From a virus: a stretch of DNA of 42,199 nucleotides. The stretch is taken from the IMG/VR virus record IMGVR_UViG_3300044713_000275, positions 1-42,199 of that record. One strand, 5' to 3'. The translations under genes were made by a program, and so were the position numbers. Below, in pieces: positions 30,283 to 37,630 of this stretch. Position 1 is the first letter of the stretch, and every line of letters starts with the position of its first letter. A model generated the notes under the pieces. That model saw only the letters and a list, made by a program, of their open reading frames with translations, was not told the origin of the DNA and searched no databases.

Positions 30283-32132
30283 TAGTGCTTACCGCAGTCG
30301 AAGATGACCTGGTCGCCTTTGAAACGGCCGATGCAAAGCTCGCCGCAACGTTGGCACACATCCATCACCGAGATCCCGCCGTCGCCCTGCACGGGGTTCG
30401 CATTGGCGCGGCTGATGCACATGATCAGAGCGACGATGCCGTCGATCTTCTCTCGAGCTTTCGATTTATCGGGCTTCAGATTGCCGGCGGGATCCTGCGA
30501 GACCACCAGGTTGTCGGCCATCCAGTTGAGCACCGGATTGTTGCCGTGCTCGAACTCGCGCGAGGCGATCATCTTCAGCAGTTCCTTGGTGGGATCCGAC
30601 ATGGAGCGATAGCCCTGCGGGTGCTCGATCAACGTTAGCCCGTCAGCCATGAGCTGTGTCGAGAGCTGCGTCGCATTCCAGGGATCGAAGGCCGTCTCCT
30701 GGATGCGGAAGTCCTTCGCCAGCTTGCGATGCAGTTCGCGGATGAAGTCGTAGTCGACGACGTTGCCTGGTGTGGGCGTCAAGAATCCGAAGCGCGACCA
30801 GACGTCGTAGGGAACGCGATCGCGTTTGCAGCGCTGCACAATTGCCTCTTCAGGGACGAAGAAAAACGGCAGCACGCGCGCCTTCGCCAGGCCGGTCTGT
30901 TTTGGGAAGAAGAGAACGTCGGCGGAGAGATCGAGCTTGGTGGAGAGATCGAGCGCGGCGAAGCACGTCTTGCCGAGGAGCTCCTGCAGCCACTTGCCTC
31001 GCACAACAGTGGGATCTTCGCTGGTGCCGGCACAGGCGGCCCACTGGTGCGGCAGAATCACGCGTTCGTCCTGTTGCGTCCAGACGTTGAGATGCAGGCG
31101 CAGAAATGCGTTCAACGCCGTGGGATCGTTCTTCGCACGCTGCGCCTGCTCGCGCAGATAATCGACCTTCACCGACTTGCCGAAGTTGGGATTGCACTTC
31201 GCCCATTCGGCCTCGCTCTCCCAGTCGGCGCCGTCGTCGAGCATGGCGACGAAGGCGAAGAAGCGATCGTCTTCGATGACGCGCTCGAGGACCTTGCGCG
31301 CGTACTCGTACTGCGCGAAGCAGAACGATTGCCGGTCCCAGCCGTGTGTGGTGATGCCCAACATCAGCGGCTGGCGCCGCGCGGCCTGCGACGTCGCAAT
31401 GACGTCCCAGAGATCGCGTGAAGCGTGAACGTGGAGCTCATCGGCCAGGCCAGCCGAGGCGTTGAGCCCGTGGTGGGTTTCGTCGTCGGCCGAGAGTGGC
31501 ATGAACCGGGAATTCGTGAGCAGGATGTGAAGATTGTTCTTCACCAGGCCCACGCGCTGCGTCAGCCGCGGTGATGCGTTGCGCATCTGCACGGCCTCGT
31601 CGAAGATTAGCTTCGCCTGGTCTTTGGTCGACGCGAATGTGTAAACCTCAGCGCCGGCTTCACCATCGGCCGCGAGCAGCTTCAGGCCTTCGCCAGAGAG
31701 CAGCGTTGTCTTGCCGTTCTTCCGCGGTACCGCAATGTAGGCCTCGCGAAAGCGCCTGGTGCCGTCGGCGCGCTTCCAACCGAACAGCATCGCGTCGATG
31801 AACGATTGCCAGAGCTCAAGCTCGAAGGGCTGCCCGGCCCACTCTCCTTTCGAATGCTGCAGTACCTTGAAAAACAGATTCGAGCGCGCGGCCGCGGCGA
31901 CGTCGAAGTAGATTCCCCGCGCGGCGCCGTGCGCGAGATCGTCGAGATGACGCTGACACGCGCGCTTGATCAGATCGTTTGCGGGGATCTCGCCGGCGAG
32001 AACCCCCGTGACATAGAGATCCCACGCGTGGACCTCGACGCTAGTGTTCGGCCGCTTAGTTCGGCCGGCGGGTTGATTGCGTCGGCGCGTCGAAGAGACC
32101 GTCGAGCGCGTCGGGCGCGTCATGGCTGGCAT
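30282..32132 (-). CDS. terL: Terminase large subunit (HK97-like) with C-terminal zinc motif
   Basis: 616 aa. The packaging motor and nuclease. Walker A is VPRKNGKT (135-142); Walker B ends in GLADELHVHAS (Asp231-Glu232); the nuclease region begins with AALDLSTKLDLS (Asp395) and includes the late KIDGIVALIMCISRA. The last residues CQRCGELCIGRF ... FDCGKH form a likely zinc finger that is an addition to the family core. The first 30 residues overlap the small-subunit gene by 77 bases; ATG at 32132 or 32123. Confidence 0.95.
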   Translation of the reverse strand: MPAMTRPTRSTVSSTRRRNQPAGRTKRPNTSVEVHAWDLYVTGVLAGEIPANDLIKRACQRHLDDLAHGAARGIYFDVAAAARSNLFFKVLQHSKGEWAGQPFELELWQSFIDAMLFGWKRADGTRRFREAYIAVPRKNGKTTLLSGEGLKLLAADGEAGAEVYTFASTKDQAKLIFDEAVQMRNASPRLTQRVGLVKNNLHILLTNSRFMPLSADDETHHGLNASAGLADELHVHASRDLWDVIATSQAARRQPLMLGITTHGWDRQSFCFAQYEYARKVLERVIEDDRFFAFVAMLDDGADWESEAEWAKCNPNFGKSVKVDYLREQAQRAKNDPTALNAFLRLHLNVWTQQDERVILPHQWAACAGTSEDPTVVRGKWLQELLGKTCFAALDLSTKLDLSADVLFFPKQTGLAKARVLPFFFVPEEAIVQRCKRDRVPYDVWSRFGFLTPTPGNVVDYDFIRELHRKLAKDFRIQETAFDPWNATQLSTQLMADGLTLIEHPQGYRSMSDPTKELLKMIASREFEHGNNPVLNWMADNLVVSQDPAGNLKPDKSKAREKIDGIVALIMCISRANANPVQGDGGISVMDVCQRCGELCIGRFKGDQVIFDCGKH

Positions 32133-32571
32133 TGATTTTCAGTTTGGATCGCGAGGCCGGCGTCAGGCCGAACTCGAGCAGAAACGATTTCATGTGCCGC
32201 AACGCATCGGACTTGATGCGCACCGCGGGATTCACTTTCAACTCGGCTACACCCGTCAGTTGATCGAGCGTGGCGCAGATCAGTCCGTACTTCTCGATCG
32301 CGGCCTCGGCCTTCACCAGCTGAGCGTAGGCAGAACAGTAAGCTGCGAGCGCTTTGCCGTCGGCGACGGTGAGAACTTTCATGTCGATCAGGATGGGAAT
32401 GATGCGCCGCCACTCTGCGCGACCTTCTGCATTCAGGAACTTCGGCATCTCCGGAACGCCGCGCGGAGCTTTGGGCTCGTGCTCGTTGAGCTTTCGCTTT
32501 CCGGGGTTGCCCAGGAACTTCTTCAGCGCTGTCGGCTTACGATTTGAGCCGCCTGAACCTCTACCGCCCAT
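32056..32571 (-). CDS. terS: Terminase small subunit (P27 family)
   Basis: 171 aa. The opening MGGRGSGGSNRKPTALKKFL with GNPGKRKLNEHEPKAPRGVP, then EWRRIIPILIDMKVLTVADGKA and the helical middle, is the P27-type small terminase, which recognises the packaging site. No ribosome site is clear before the ATG at 32571. Its end overlaps the large subunit by 77 bases. The HNH gene lies just upstream with an 87-base gap. Confidence 0.9.
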   Translation of the reverse strand: MGGRGSGGSNRKPTALKKFLGNPGKRKLNEHEPKAPRGVPEMPKFLNAEGRAEWRRIIPILIDMKVLTVADGKALAAYCSAYAQLVKAEAAIEKYGLICATLDQLTGVAELKVNPAVRIKSDALRHMKSFLLEFGLTPASRSKLKINASHDAPDALDGLFDAPTQSTRRPN

Positions 32572-32658
32572 AAATTTATGAAAAATCTTTTGCTGCGGCC
32601 GTGTGTGTGCGGCTGTGAACCGGTCGCCGGACCGCCCTCCTGGCGAAAACAGACCCCC
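32572..32658. other. Gap between HNH and terS: place to look for cos
   Basis: 87 bases with a run of C (CCCCCCT, 32652-region), a short dyad CGGTC-GCCG-GACCG, and a GTGTGTGTG tract. In HK97-like phages with an HNH protein next to terS, the cohesive-end site is usually nearby. No cut site can be read off from sequence alone. Confidence 0.25.
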
Positions 32659-32991
32659 CTACCCACCTCGAGCGGTCTTGGCGGTGTGATCAGCTTTGCA
32701 GGCGCCTTGCAGGTTGGAGAGGTCGAAGAAGCGACGCCAGTCGTTGCCGTGTTGTGCAACGTACTCAGCGGCTGGGATGATGTGATCAGCTTCGGTGCTG
32801 AGCGCGTTGCCGCCACAGAGTGTGGCGATCTTGCAGAATGGATCTTGCGCGAGGACTGCTGGCCGAGTCCGTTCTCGCCAGTGTGCCGTGTCATAGAGAC
32901 GACGAAGGCCGCCAGCCCGACGCCGGCGTTCACGATCGCGATCCGCCGACTGGAATCGTGCAGGCTGGGCAATCGGCGCGCGGCGCGGCAT
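32659..32991 (-). CDS. HNH endonuclease (packaging-associated)
   Basis: 110 aa from ATG 32991 (119 aa if a TTG at 33018 is used). The zinc-binding and catalytic pattern is complete: DPFCKIATLC, then EADHIIPAAEY with the catalytic His, DLSNLQGACKADHTAKT with the Asn and second Cys-His pair. HNH proteins next to terminase genes assist cos cleavage and DNA packaging. Located directly upstream of terS. The preceding gene overlaps the TTG start. Confidence 0.9.
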   Translation of the reverse strand: MPRRAPIAQPARFQSADRDRERRRRAGGLRRLYDTAHWRERTRPAVLAQDPFCKIATLCGGNALSTEADHIIPAAEYVAQHGNDWRRFFDLSNLQGACKADHTAKTARGG

Positions 32992-33007
32992 CTGAGGTGT
33001 GGTGTCG

Positions 33008-33277
33008 TCATCGAGCAATGACGGGAGCGAGTGAGTGCCACAGTGCGATCACGATGACCTCAATACCTTTGGCGGCCGCACCACCAACCAGCGCGACCAG
33101 CACTGTGTTCTTGATGCGTGCCGCCAGCAGTTGACTGCGCAGCAGGTTGATGTCTTTGCGCTGGGTGCGCAACTGATCACACGCCGCCACCATGTCCTTC
33201 GCCAGTTGCTCCGGAGTTCGGGTCAGGTAGCGTTGTCGCCACTCCGGTTTGATCTCGCCGAACCGATCCGAATTCAT
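33008..33277 (-). CDS. Membrane-anchored hypothetical protein
   Basis: 89 aa (MNSDRFGEIKPEWRQRYLTR start) with a helical, charged N-terminal half (AACDQLRTQRKDINLLRSQL) and one hydrophobic segment at about 57-80 (NTVLVALVGGAAAKGIEVIVIALW). The ATG at 33277 overlaps an upstream stop. Another ORF (33177-33431) overlaps its first 100 bases in a different frame; a shorter form from ATG 33193 is possible. Resembles spanin- or holin-like layouts only loosely. Confidence 0.55.
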   Translation of the reverse strand: MNSDRFGEIKPEWRQRYLTRTPEQLAKDMVAACDQLRTQRKDINLLRSQLLAARIKNTVLVALVGGAAAKGIEVIVIALWHSLAPVIAR

Positions 33278-33431
33278 AGTCGTCGAAAATCACCAACGCC
33301 AGCAGCAACCGCGCCGCATACGAATATTTCGTCGTCGTCGGTCTCGAGGCAATCCACGCCCAAGTTTCGGGTTTGCGGCCGACTGCTTCGGACAGTTGGC
33401 TGAGCTGGCGTTCTGGCTGGGTCAGGCGCAC
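33177..33431 (-). CDS. Possible 84-aa protein overlapping its neighbours
   Basis: Reads from a GTG at 33431 (MRLTQPERQLSQLSEAVGRK, YAARLLLALVIFDDYEFG). By eye, codon third positions are more GC-rich here than in the competing ORF starting at 33435, which favours this frame in the first two thirds. Its end overlaps the next gene by 101 bases, where the codon signal fades. Unknown function; the true gene may end or start differently. Confidence 0.4.
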   Translation of the reverse strand: MRLTQPERQLSQLSEAVGRKPETWAWIASRPTTTKYSYAARLLLALVIFDDYEFGSVRRDQTGVATTLPDPNSGATGEGHGGGV

Positions 33432-33751
33432 GCATGGTGAAACGTGTTTTCCGGGATGGCGAGTCCAGCTTCCTGCAAGCCGAGCTGAAACAGCTCGCAA
33501 CGCCACCAGCGCGGATCGCCGCCGAGCAGGCCAACTTCGCGCAACCCAATCTGAAACAGCTCGCAGTGCCAATAGATCGCGAACTTCACACGCGCGTTTG
33601 GCGCCACCATGTGCAGCTTGGCATAGATCGCGCGCAGGCGGTTTTTTACGGTCTGTTTGGTGGTGCCGATTTCGGCGGCGATCTCAGCGGCAGACAGCCC
33701 GCGCGAGAGCAGGGAAGCGATGCGAAGTTCTTTGACGGTGAATGGAATCAT
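33422..33751 (-). CDS. LuxR-type helix-turn-helix protein
   Basis: 109 aa. Residues 3-58 (FTVKELRIASLLSRGLSAAE, IAAEIGTTKQTVKNRLRAIY) are a GerE/LuxR DNA-binding domain, here free-standing at the N-terminus without a receiver or ligand domain. The C-terminal part has an unusual tandem repeat: CELFQIGLREVGL (63-75) and CELFQLGLQEAGL (85-97). The ATG at 33751 overlaps the preceding stop (ATGA). Placed just upstream of packaging genes, it is a good candidate for an activator of late transcription. Confidence 0.82.
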   Translation of the reverse strand: MIPFTVKELRIASLLSRGLSAAEIAAEIGTTKQTVKNRLRAIYAKLHMVAPNARVKFAIYWHCELFQIGLREVGLLGGDPRWWRCELFQLGLQEAGLAIPENTFHHACA

Positions 33752-34068
33752 GCGGACTGCTCCTGCGACCAATCCCAGCCCGCGCGAACGGTGGAAATGT
33801 TGGGTTGGCTCTCAGTGTAGTAGGGCGGAATGAATTTGCAATTCCCGACTTCGACAGGCGGCAGCTTCGCAGGGATGAAATGCACTTGTGGCGGCGCCGG
33901 CCACAGCGCTGAAAAAACGGAGTCGGGCGCAAAACGCCGAATCACCTTGCCAGGACGAATCTCTTCGGCGGCGAGGCGTTCAACGAGACGAGCGGCGTCC
34001 GACGCGGAGATATAGGCGCGCGCGCGATCGTCCGCAGACTGGTGCCAATCTAAAACAGCGACTCGCAT
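33748..34068 (-). CDS. Hypothetical protein upstream of the HTH regulator
   Basis: 106 aa from the ATG at 34068 (MRVAVLDWHQSADDRARAYI). It reads as helices followed by a proline-rich segment (LWPAPPQVHFIPAKLPPVEV) and ends DWSQEQSA. A GTG at 34077 is an alternative start. It is coupled to the HTH gene. Unknown family. Confidence 0.6.
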   Translation of the reverse strand: MRVAVLDWHQSADDRARAYISASDAARLVERLAAEEIRPGKVIRRFAPDSVFSALWPAPPQVHFIPAKLPPVEVGNCKFIPPYYTESQPNISTVRAGWDWSQEQSA

Positions 34069-34151
34069 GGGAAACACACGTTGGCTAAGGGAACCGCATC
34101 ACCGCATGGCGCGGGAAGTGCCAAGAGACCAAAAGGGGCAGGTCGAGAGCT

Positions 34152-34179
34152 AGTGTAGGGCCAAACCGGGGATTGGCAA
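34152..34179 (-). promoter_or_regulatory. Candidate minus-strand promoter for the 34-kb genes
   Basis: On the minus strand TTGCCA (34179-34174), 16 bases, TACACT (34157-34152): five and four matches to sigma-70 hexamers. It lies in the 214-base gap (34069-34282) between the DUF6745-like gene and the HTH-regulator pair and would drive the regulator and possibly the late genes. Confidence 0.4.
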
Positions 34180-34282
34180 TGTTACCGCGGTGCTATGCCG
34201 AGCGGCGGTGCAGGCTGGGGAGTGGAATGGCATGTGCAAGCAAAACTCCAGCCCTGCGCCGCCTCCGGTGAAGGATACGGCC

Positions 34283-35755
34283 TCAGCTTTGGGCGATCAG
34301 TTGCTTCAGATACTTCTCGCCGGTGAGACCGAACGTTGAAGCCACTGCATTCAGCGGGGTCAGCGTCTGCGCGTCGCCCAGGCCATCTTTCAGCAACAGG
34401 CGAGCCTCTGGATGCACGCGCAGAAAGTACGGCTTGAAACTGCCGTCGAGCTCCGGGGTGGAGTTGATGACCTTCACCATCACCAAAGGTTCGTCGCCAG
34501 GAATCTCGGTGCGATATAGCTCACCGAACTCGTCCTCCGCGATTTTCTCAGCTCCGCTGTCGAGCAGATAGCGCGTCAGGCCGTAGCGCTCAATGAAGAC
34601 GCGACGGACTTCCGCATTCTCTTCCTCGGCGATGTGCTTCAGCGTGATCCACTCAGGCTTCATAACGACGAATGCCGGCACCATCACGCCGTGCCAGAAG
34701 TAAAGATTCTCTACGTCAGAGCGAAGTGCCGGTCCTTGGGAATTGTGCAATCGCCGGCCGCCACCCGCTATTGATTCACGGTGGACTTCAGGCTTCGCCA
34801 CCCAGTAGAGTGTGTCCTCCGTCCAGTGCAGCATCCAGCCACCGGCTAAGAACGCTTCAAACAGAGGCTTCGACCATGACTGAACAGCAGCGGGCGATTT
34901 TAGCTGAACCGCGCCAATGTAGGTGGTTGCCATCCAGCTGATCTCACCGGACCAATATCGCCAACCCCAAGCTTGAATGCACCACGCCGTGAAGCGATGC
35001 AGCGAAGCTGCATCGCTTCCGATTTCGCGTGCGTCGCGTGCGTCGAGTGCGGCGAGTGCGGCGAGTGCGTCGAGTGCGTCGCGTGCGTCGCGTGCGTCGC
35101 GTGCGTCGAGTGCGGCGAGTGCGTCGCGTGCGTCGAGTGCGGCGAGTGCGTCGCGTGCGTCGAGTGCGTCGAGTGCGTCGCGTGCGTCGCGTGCGTCGCG
35201 TGCGTCGAGTGCGGCGAGTGCGTCGCGTGCGGCGCGTGCGTCGCGTGCGTCGAGTGCGTCGCGTGCGTCGCGTGCGTCGCGTGCGTCGAGTGCGTCGAGT
35301 GCGGCGCGTGCGTCGCGTGCGTCGAGTGCGGCGCGTGCGTCGCGTGCGTCGAGTGCGGCGAGTGCGTCGAGTGCGGCGCGTGCGGCGCGTGCGGCGCGTG
35401 CGTCGAGTGCGGCGCGTGCGTCGAGTGCGTCGAGTGCGGCGAGTGCGGCGCGTGCGGCGCGTGCGTCGAGTGCGGCGAGTGCGTCGAGTGCGGCGCGTGC
35501 GTCGAGTGCGGCGCGTGCGTCGCGTGCGTCGCGTGCGGCGCGTGGAGATATCCTCTCGGCCACTGCGAGAACATATTTCACGAGGGACGGATGATCGCTA
35601 AGCGACCAGCCCTCACGCAGTCGCTCGACTTTACGCGTGACGCCGAGCGCCGAGCAATAAAGTCTCAACTGCGACTCGACCTCGGCCTCATCAAGAACGC
35701 CAGGATAGTTGCAGGCCTCGGTGTAGCGCGCCAGCACGGTTTCAGTCGGCGACAT
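34283..35755 (-). CDS. DUF6745-like protein interrupted by 57 tripeptide repeats
   Basis: 490 aa. The N-terminus (MSPTETVLARYTEACNYPGV) and the C-terminal half (WGWRYWSGEISWMATTYIGA, LHNSQGPALRSDVENLYFWH, GVMVPAFVVMKPEWITL, ENAEVRRVFIERYGLTRYLL, DEPLVMVKVINSTPELDGSF) match the DUF6745 type, whose biochemical role is unknown. Between them, residues about 73-243 consist of 57 [D/A]-A-[R/L] tripeptides. The ATG at 35755 overlaps the upstream gene. The repeat should be a very long alanine-rich helix, possibly a spacer. Function of the whole protein is unknown. Confidence 0.8.
   Translation of the reverse strand: MSPTETVLARYTEACNYPGVLDEAEVESQLRLYCSALGVTRKVERLREGWSLSDHPSLVKYVLAVAERISPRAARDARDARAALDARAALDALAALDARAARAALAALDALDARAALDARAARAARAALDALAALDARDARAALDARDARAALDALDARDARDARDALDARDARAARDALAALDARDARDARDALDALDARDALAALDARDALAALDARDARDARDALDALAALAALDARDAREIGSDAASLHRFTAWCIQAWGWRYWSGEISWMATTYIGAVQLKSPAAVQSWSKPLFEAFLAGGWMLHWTEDTLYWVAKPEVHRESIAGGGRRLHNSQGPALRSDVENLYFWHGVMVPAFVVMKPEWITLKHIAEEENAEVRRVFIERYGLTRYLLDSGAEKIAEDEFGELYRTEIPGDEPLVMVKVINSTPELDGSFKPYFLRVHPEARLLLKDGLGDAQTLTPLNAVASTFGLTGEKYLKQLIAQS
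35027..35539. repeat. 57-copy 9-bp minisatellite with two dimorphic positions
   Basis: The unit is G(C/A)GTGCG(T/G)C on the plus strand. All 57 units are the same except at the two bracketed bases, which switch Arg/Leu and Asp/Ala in the encoded protein. My reading gives DAR 25, AAL 15, DAL 12 and AAR 5 units. The unit length keeps all frames open, which explains the plus-strand Arg-Val type ORFs seen there. Confidence 0.95.
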
Positions 35756-36257
35756 TCCGAATAGCCTCCGGCGTGTACTCGCGCTGAATTTCGACCTCAT
35801 AGTTTCCAACAGGCAAGCTGATCGCGCCGTGCTCTTCGTGCACGATGCGCACACCTTCATCGCCTACGCGCAGATAAAGGCCAGCGCCAATTTCAAGGAC
35901 TTCGGCACGAGTCAGGTCCTCGACTTTGTGAGCGTGGCCCGTGACTTCGCCATAGGCGAGGATCCCGGTGAGGCGTGGTTGAGCCGTTTGCGTCGGCAGG
36001 CTCTGGATGCGCCGAATTAGTACGTCTCCCTGGCGATAGATCGCATTCTTCATTTTCTGCACCCCATTGGTCAAAGTAATTGCAGCTGCTTGCAGTCCGC
36101 TGACGGACTTCACGGCTTCGAAAAAACAGGTGGAACAGAACGGTTTGCGCACGCCGGTGCGCAGATCGGTTAAAAAGGCGGAAGTCTTCGCGCCGCAATG
36201 TCGACAGTCACGTTCACGCACGCGAGTCGAGAAGGTCCATTCGAACTGTCGATTCAA
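35742..36257 (-). CDS. DUF6745-partner protein with added zinc domain
   Basis: 171 aa. The C-terminal 100 residues (AIYRQGDVLIRRIQSLPTQT, LAYGEVTGHAHKVED, LYLRVGDEGVRIVHEEHGAI, LPVGNYEVEIQREYTPEAIR) are the small protein that I recall as commonly preceding DUF6745 genes. In this window a 68-residue domain with CRHCG and CSTCFF (zinc ribbon) is fused in front. An internal ATG at 36053 (MKNAIY) with GGGGTG upstream could give the unfused form. Its end overlaps the DUF6745-like start by 14 bases. Confidence 0.75.
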   Translation of the reverse strand: MNRQFEWTFSTRVRERDCRHCGAKTSAFLTDLRTGVRKPFCSTCFFEAVKSVSGLQAAAITLTNGVQKMKNAIYRQGDVLIRRIQSLPTQTAQPRLTGILAYGEVTGHAHKVEDLTRAEVLEIGAGLYLRVGDEGVRIVHEEHGAISLPVGNYEVEIQREYTPEAIRNVAD

Positions 36258-36284
36258 AGTTGCCGCCCTTCATAGCCTAACTGA

Positions 36285-36458
36285 TTACGCAATTTTCTCC
36301 AGCTCAAACGGAGTCATGCAGTGGCAGCCCAAACATTCGACCACCACGTAGCCGCGAAACTTCTCAACTGGCGACGCCAGCACGAAGATGCGCGTACAGT
36401 GCATGCAGCGCAGCGGAATCGGAATCGAGCAGTCGGCGAGAGTGAGCGTGTCGTTCAT
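36285..36458 (-). CDS. Small zinc-ribbon protein
   Basis: 57 aa (MNDTLTLADCSIPIPLRCMH). CMHC at 18-21 and CLGCHC near 42-47 make a treble-clef-like zinc site. The ATG overlaps the upstream stop (ATGA). Part of a run of seven such small proteins. Confidence 0.68.
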   Translation of the reverse strand: MNDTLTLADCSIPIPLRCMHCTRIFVLASPVEKFRGYVVVECLGCHCMTPFELEKIA

Positions 36459-36823
36459 GCCGGCACCGCGCGCTCGCACCGGCAAACTCGGTCCCCGCCG
36501 ATCGGAAAGCCACACTCTTTTTCCTCGACGTGGATGTGGCCACAGGCCGGGCAAAAATCGAGGTTGAAGCGCGATCCCGTGCACGGATAAGTGACTTTGG
36601 TGGGTGGCCTAGAAACGGCCTCGCGCTGCACTTCGGTGCTATCGGAAATTTGTGTGGCGGCCGCCAGCTCGCGCAGCCACGCAGTGAAGTCGATGACATC
36701 GCAAAGCCGCTGGCCGTTCTCGAGCCGCGAGGCAATGGCGCGATCGGCGAGAAAGTGCAGCGTCACCCGCAGATCCTGCTCACCGAGCAACGCGAGTTCG
36801 GCAATCACCTGTCGCGGCTTCAT
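36455..36823 (-). CDS. Zinc-ribbon protein with helical N-terminus
   Basis: 122 aa (MKPRQVIAELALLGEQDLRV). The N-terminal 60 residues are helical. The C-terminus has CPACGHIHVEEKEC and CRCERA, forming a zinc finger. The ATG at 36823 overlaps the previous stop. Might bind nucleic acid; not recognised. Confidence 0.68.
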   Translation of the reverse strand: MKPRQVIAELALLGEQDLRVTLHFLADRAIASRLENGQRLCDVIDFTAWLRELAAATQISDSTEVQREAVSRPPTKVTYPCTGSRFNLDFCPACGHIHVEEKECGFPIGGDRVCRCERAVPA

Positions 36824-37035
36824 GTCGCATCCCTCCATCGCTCGTCGAGGACGTCGCTGTCGTTCTCGAGTGGGATCTCGATCGGCAATCCAATCGGCAG
36901 CGCCGGCGGCACCGCCTGGCAGCAATAGCAGCGCGGGCAAATGGGCGAGTCGTGCTCGTGGCAGCGCGCCACAATCAGGCCCGCGGCGCCGGCCGTCGAG
37001 AAATCGAATTCGCAGAAGCGGCAGATCGTGCTCAC
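36820..37035 (-). CDS. Zinc-motif protein, GTG start
   Basis: 71 aa beginning at GTG 37035 (MSTICRFCEFDFSTAGAAGL), with GGAGGAA ribosome site upstream that settles the start. CRFC, CHEH and CPRCYCC motifs. It overlaps the 32-aa gene stop as GTGA. Unknown function. Confidence 0.65.
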   Translation of the reverse strand: MSTICRFCEFDFSTAGAAGLIVARCHEHDSPICPRCYCCQAVPPALPIGLPIEIPLENDSDVLDERWRDAT

Positions 37036-37130
37036 GAGCGGTTCCTCCAATCGAAGTAGATCTTCGCCGCAATGCACATCAGCGGAAGACTCCAGCAGCC
37101 GATGACGATGGCCCAATCGAGCGGGCTCAT
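37032..37130 (-). CDS. 32-aa membrane peptide
   Basis: MSPLDWAIVIGCWSLPLMCI then AAKIYFDWRNRS: one transmembrane helix and a short basic tail. Coupled on both sides (ATGA start, GTGA end). Small enough to be missed by gene finders; kept because both junctions are tight and a ribosome site for the next gene lies in it. Confidence 0.5.
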   Translation of the reverse strand: MSPLDWAIVIGCWSLPLMCIAAKIYFDWRNRS

Positions 37131-37333
37131 GCGAACAGCTCCTTCTGCTCCGGACCGCGCAGCTTGCGGCGCAGTTCGTCGATGTCGATGACCTGGTGCT
37201 CGCGATCGAGCCGCTCGATGCATCCGAGACACGGACCTTTCCGCCCTTGGTCGATCCGGTGCGGGGTGAACTTCTTGCACTTGCCGCACCAGAAGGGGGC
37301 TTCGACGGTGTTGCGGGTGAAGTGCTGGGTCAT
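37127..37333 (-). CDS. Zinc-ribbon protein with MTQHFTRNTV start (copy 1)
   Basis: 68 aa. Starts MTQHFTRNTVEAPFWCGKCK with CGKC and CLGC motifs, then a charged helix (LDREHQVIDIDELRRKLRG). The first 10 residues are identical to those of the upstream neighbour, and a 31-base DNA repeat spans the start. A longer upstream reading is possible in shadow sequence. ATG at 37333 is coupled (ATGA). Confidence 0.65.
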   Translation of the reverse strand: MTQHFTRNTVEAPFWCGKCKKFTPHRIDQGRKGPCLGCIERLDREHQVIDIDELRRKLRGPEQKELFA

Positions 37334-37630
37334 GGAAACAGTCTCCCGGTTTCGCGATTGGCAGAATTCACGGTCGCCATGCACGCGCAGATGCATCCAT
37401 CGCGATCACACTCCGAACAGTTCCCCAGCAGACAGTTGACGCAGATGCGTGGGCCGACAATTGCCGCCGCCGCTCTCTTCGCGGGACGGGCGCGGCGTAA
37501 TCGTTTGCGGCAATCGCAGCGCTCCACTCGGCGATTGCCGTAGGCGTCGATCATCACCAAGCGCCATCCGGAGCCGTCGCACATCGGGCAGCTCTCAGAG
37601 ACGGTGTTGCGGGTGAAGTGCTGGGTCATG
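37304..37630 (-). repeat. 31-bp direct repeat at two gene starts
   Basis: Identical 31-base sequences at 37304-37334 and 37600-37630 cover the ATG and first ten codons of the two zinc-protein genes. The intervening gene is a clean 296-base cassette. This could allow loss or gain of the gene by recombination. Confidence 0.95.
37330..37629 (-). CDS. Zinc-finger protein with MTQHFTRNTV start (copy 2)
   Basis: 99 aa. After MTQHFTRNTVSES, CPMCDGSGWR resembles a DnaJ-type CxxCxGxG unit; then ERCDC, CVNCLLGNCSEC, and CICAC. Likely two zinc sites. Shares the first 10 residues with the neighbouring gene. Coupled to the ATPase gene upstream. Confidence 0.68.
   Translation of the reverse strand: MTQHFTRNTVSESCPMCDGSGWRLVMIDAYGNRRVERCDCRKRLRRARPAKRAAAAIVGPRICVNCLLGNCSECDRDGCICACMATVNSANRETGRLFP

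Noticed and set aside
32572-32658. Definite cos site
   Set aside because: Position is suggestive, but no overhang sequence or nick motif can be read without the known termini.
33274-33435. ATG-started 53-aa minus ORF overlapping the HTH stop
   Set aside because: Its codon third positions are much less GC-rich than the competing GTG frame at 33431, though the ATGA with the next gene leaves slight doubt.
34981-35540. CRISPR-like array
   Set aside because: Units are contiguous 9-mers without spacers and lie in a coding region.
35029-35601. Plus-strand ORF encoding MRRVRRVRR-type repeat and two others in the same region
   Set aside because: Produced by the 9-bp repeat, which keeps all frames open; the minus-strand frame alone continues into a real conserved domain.
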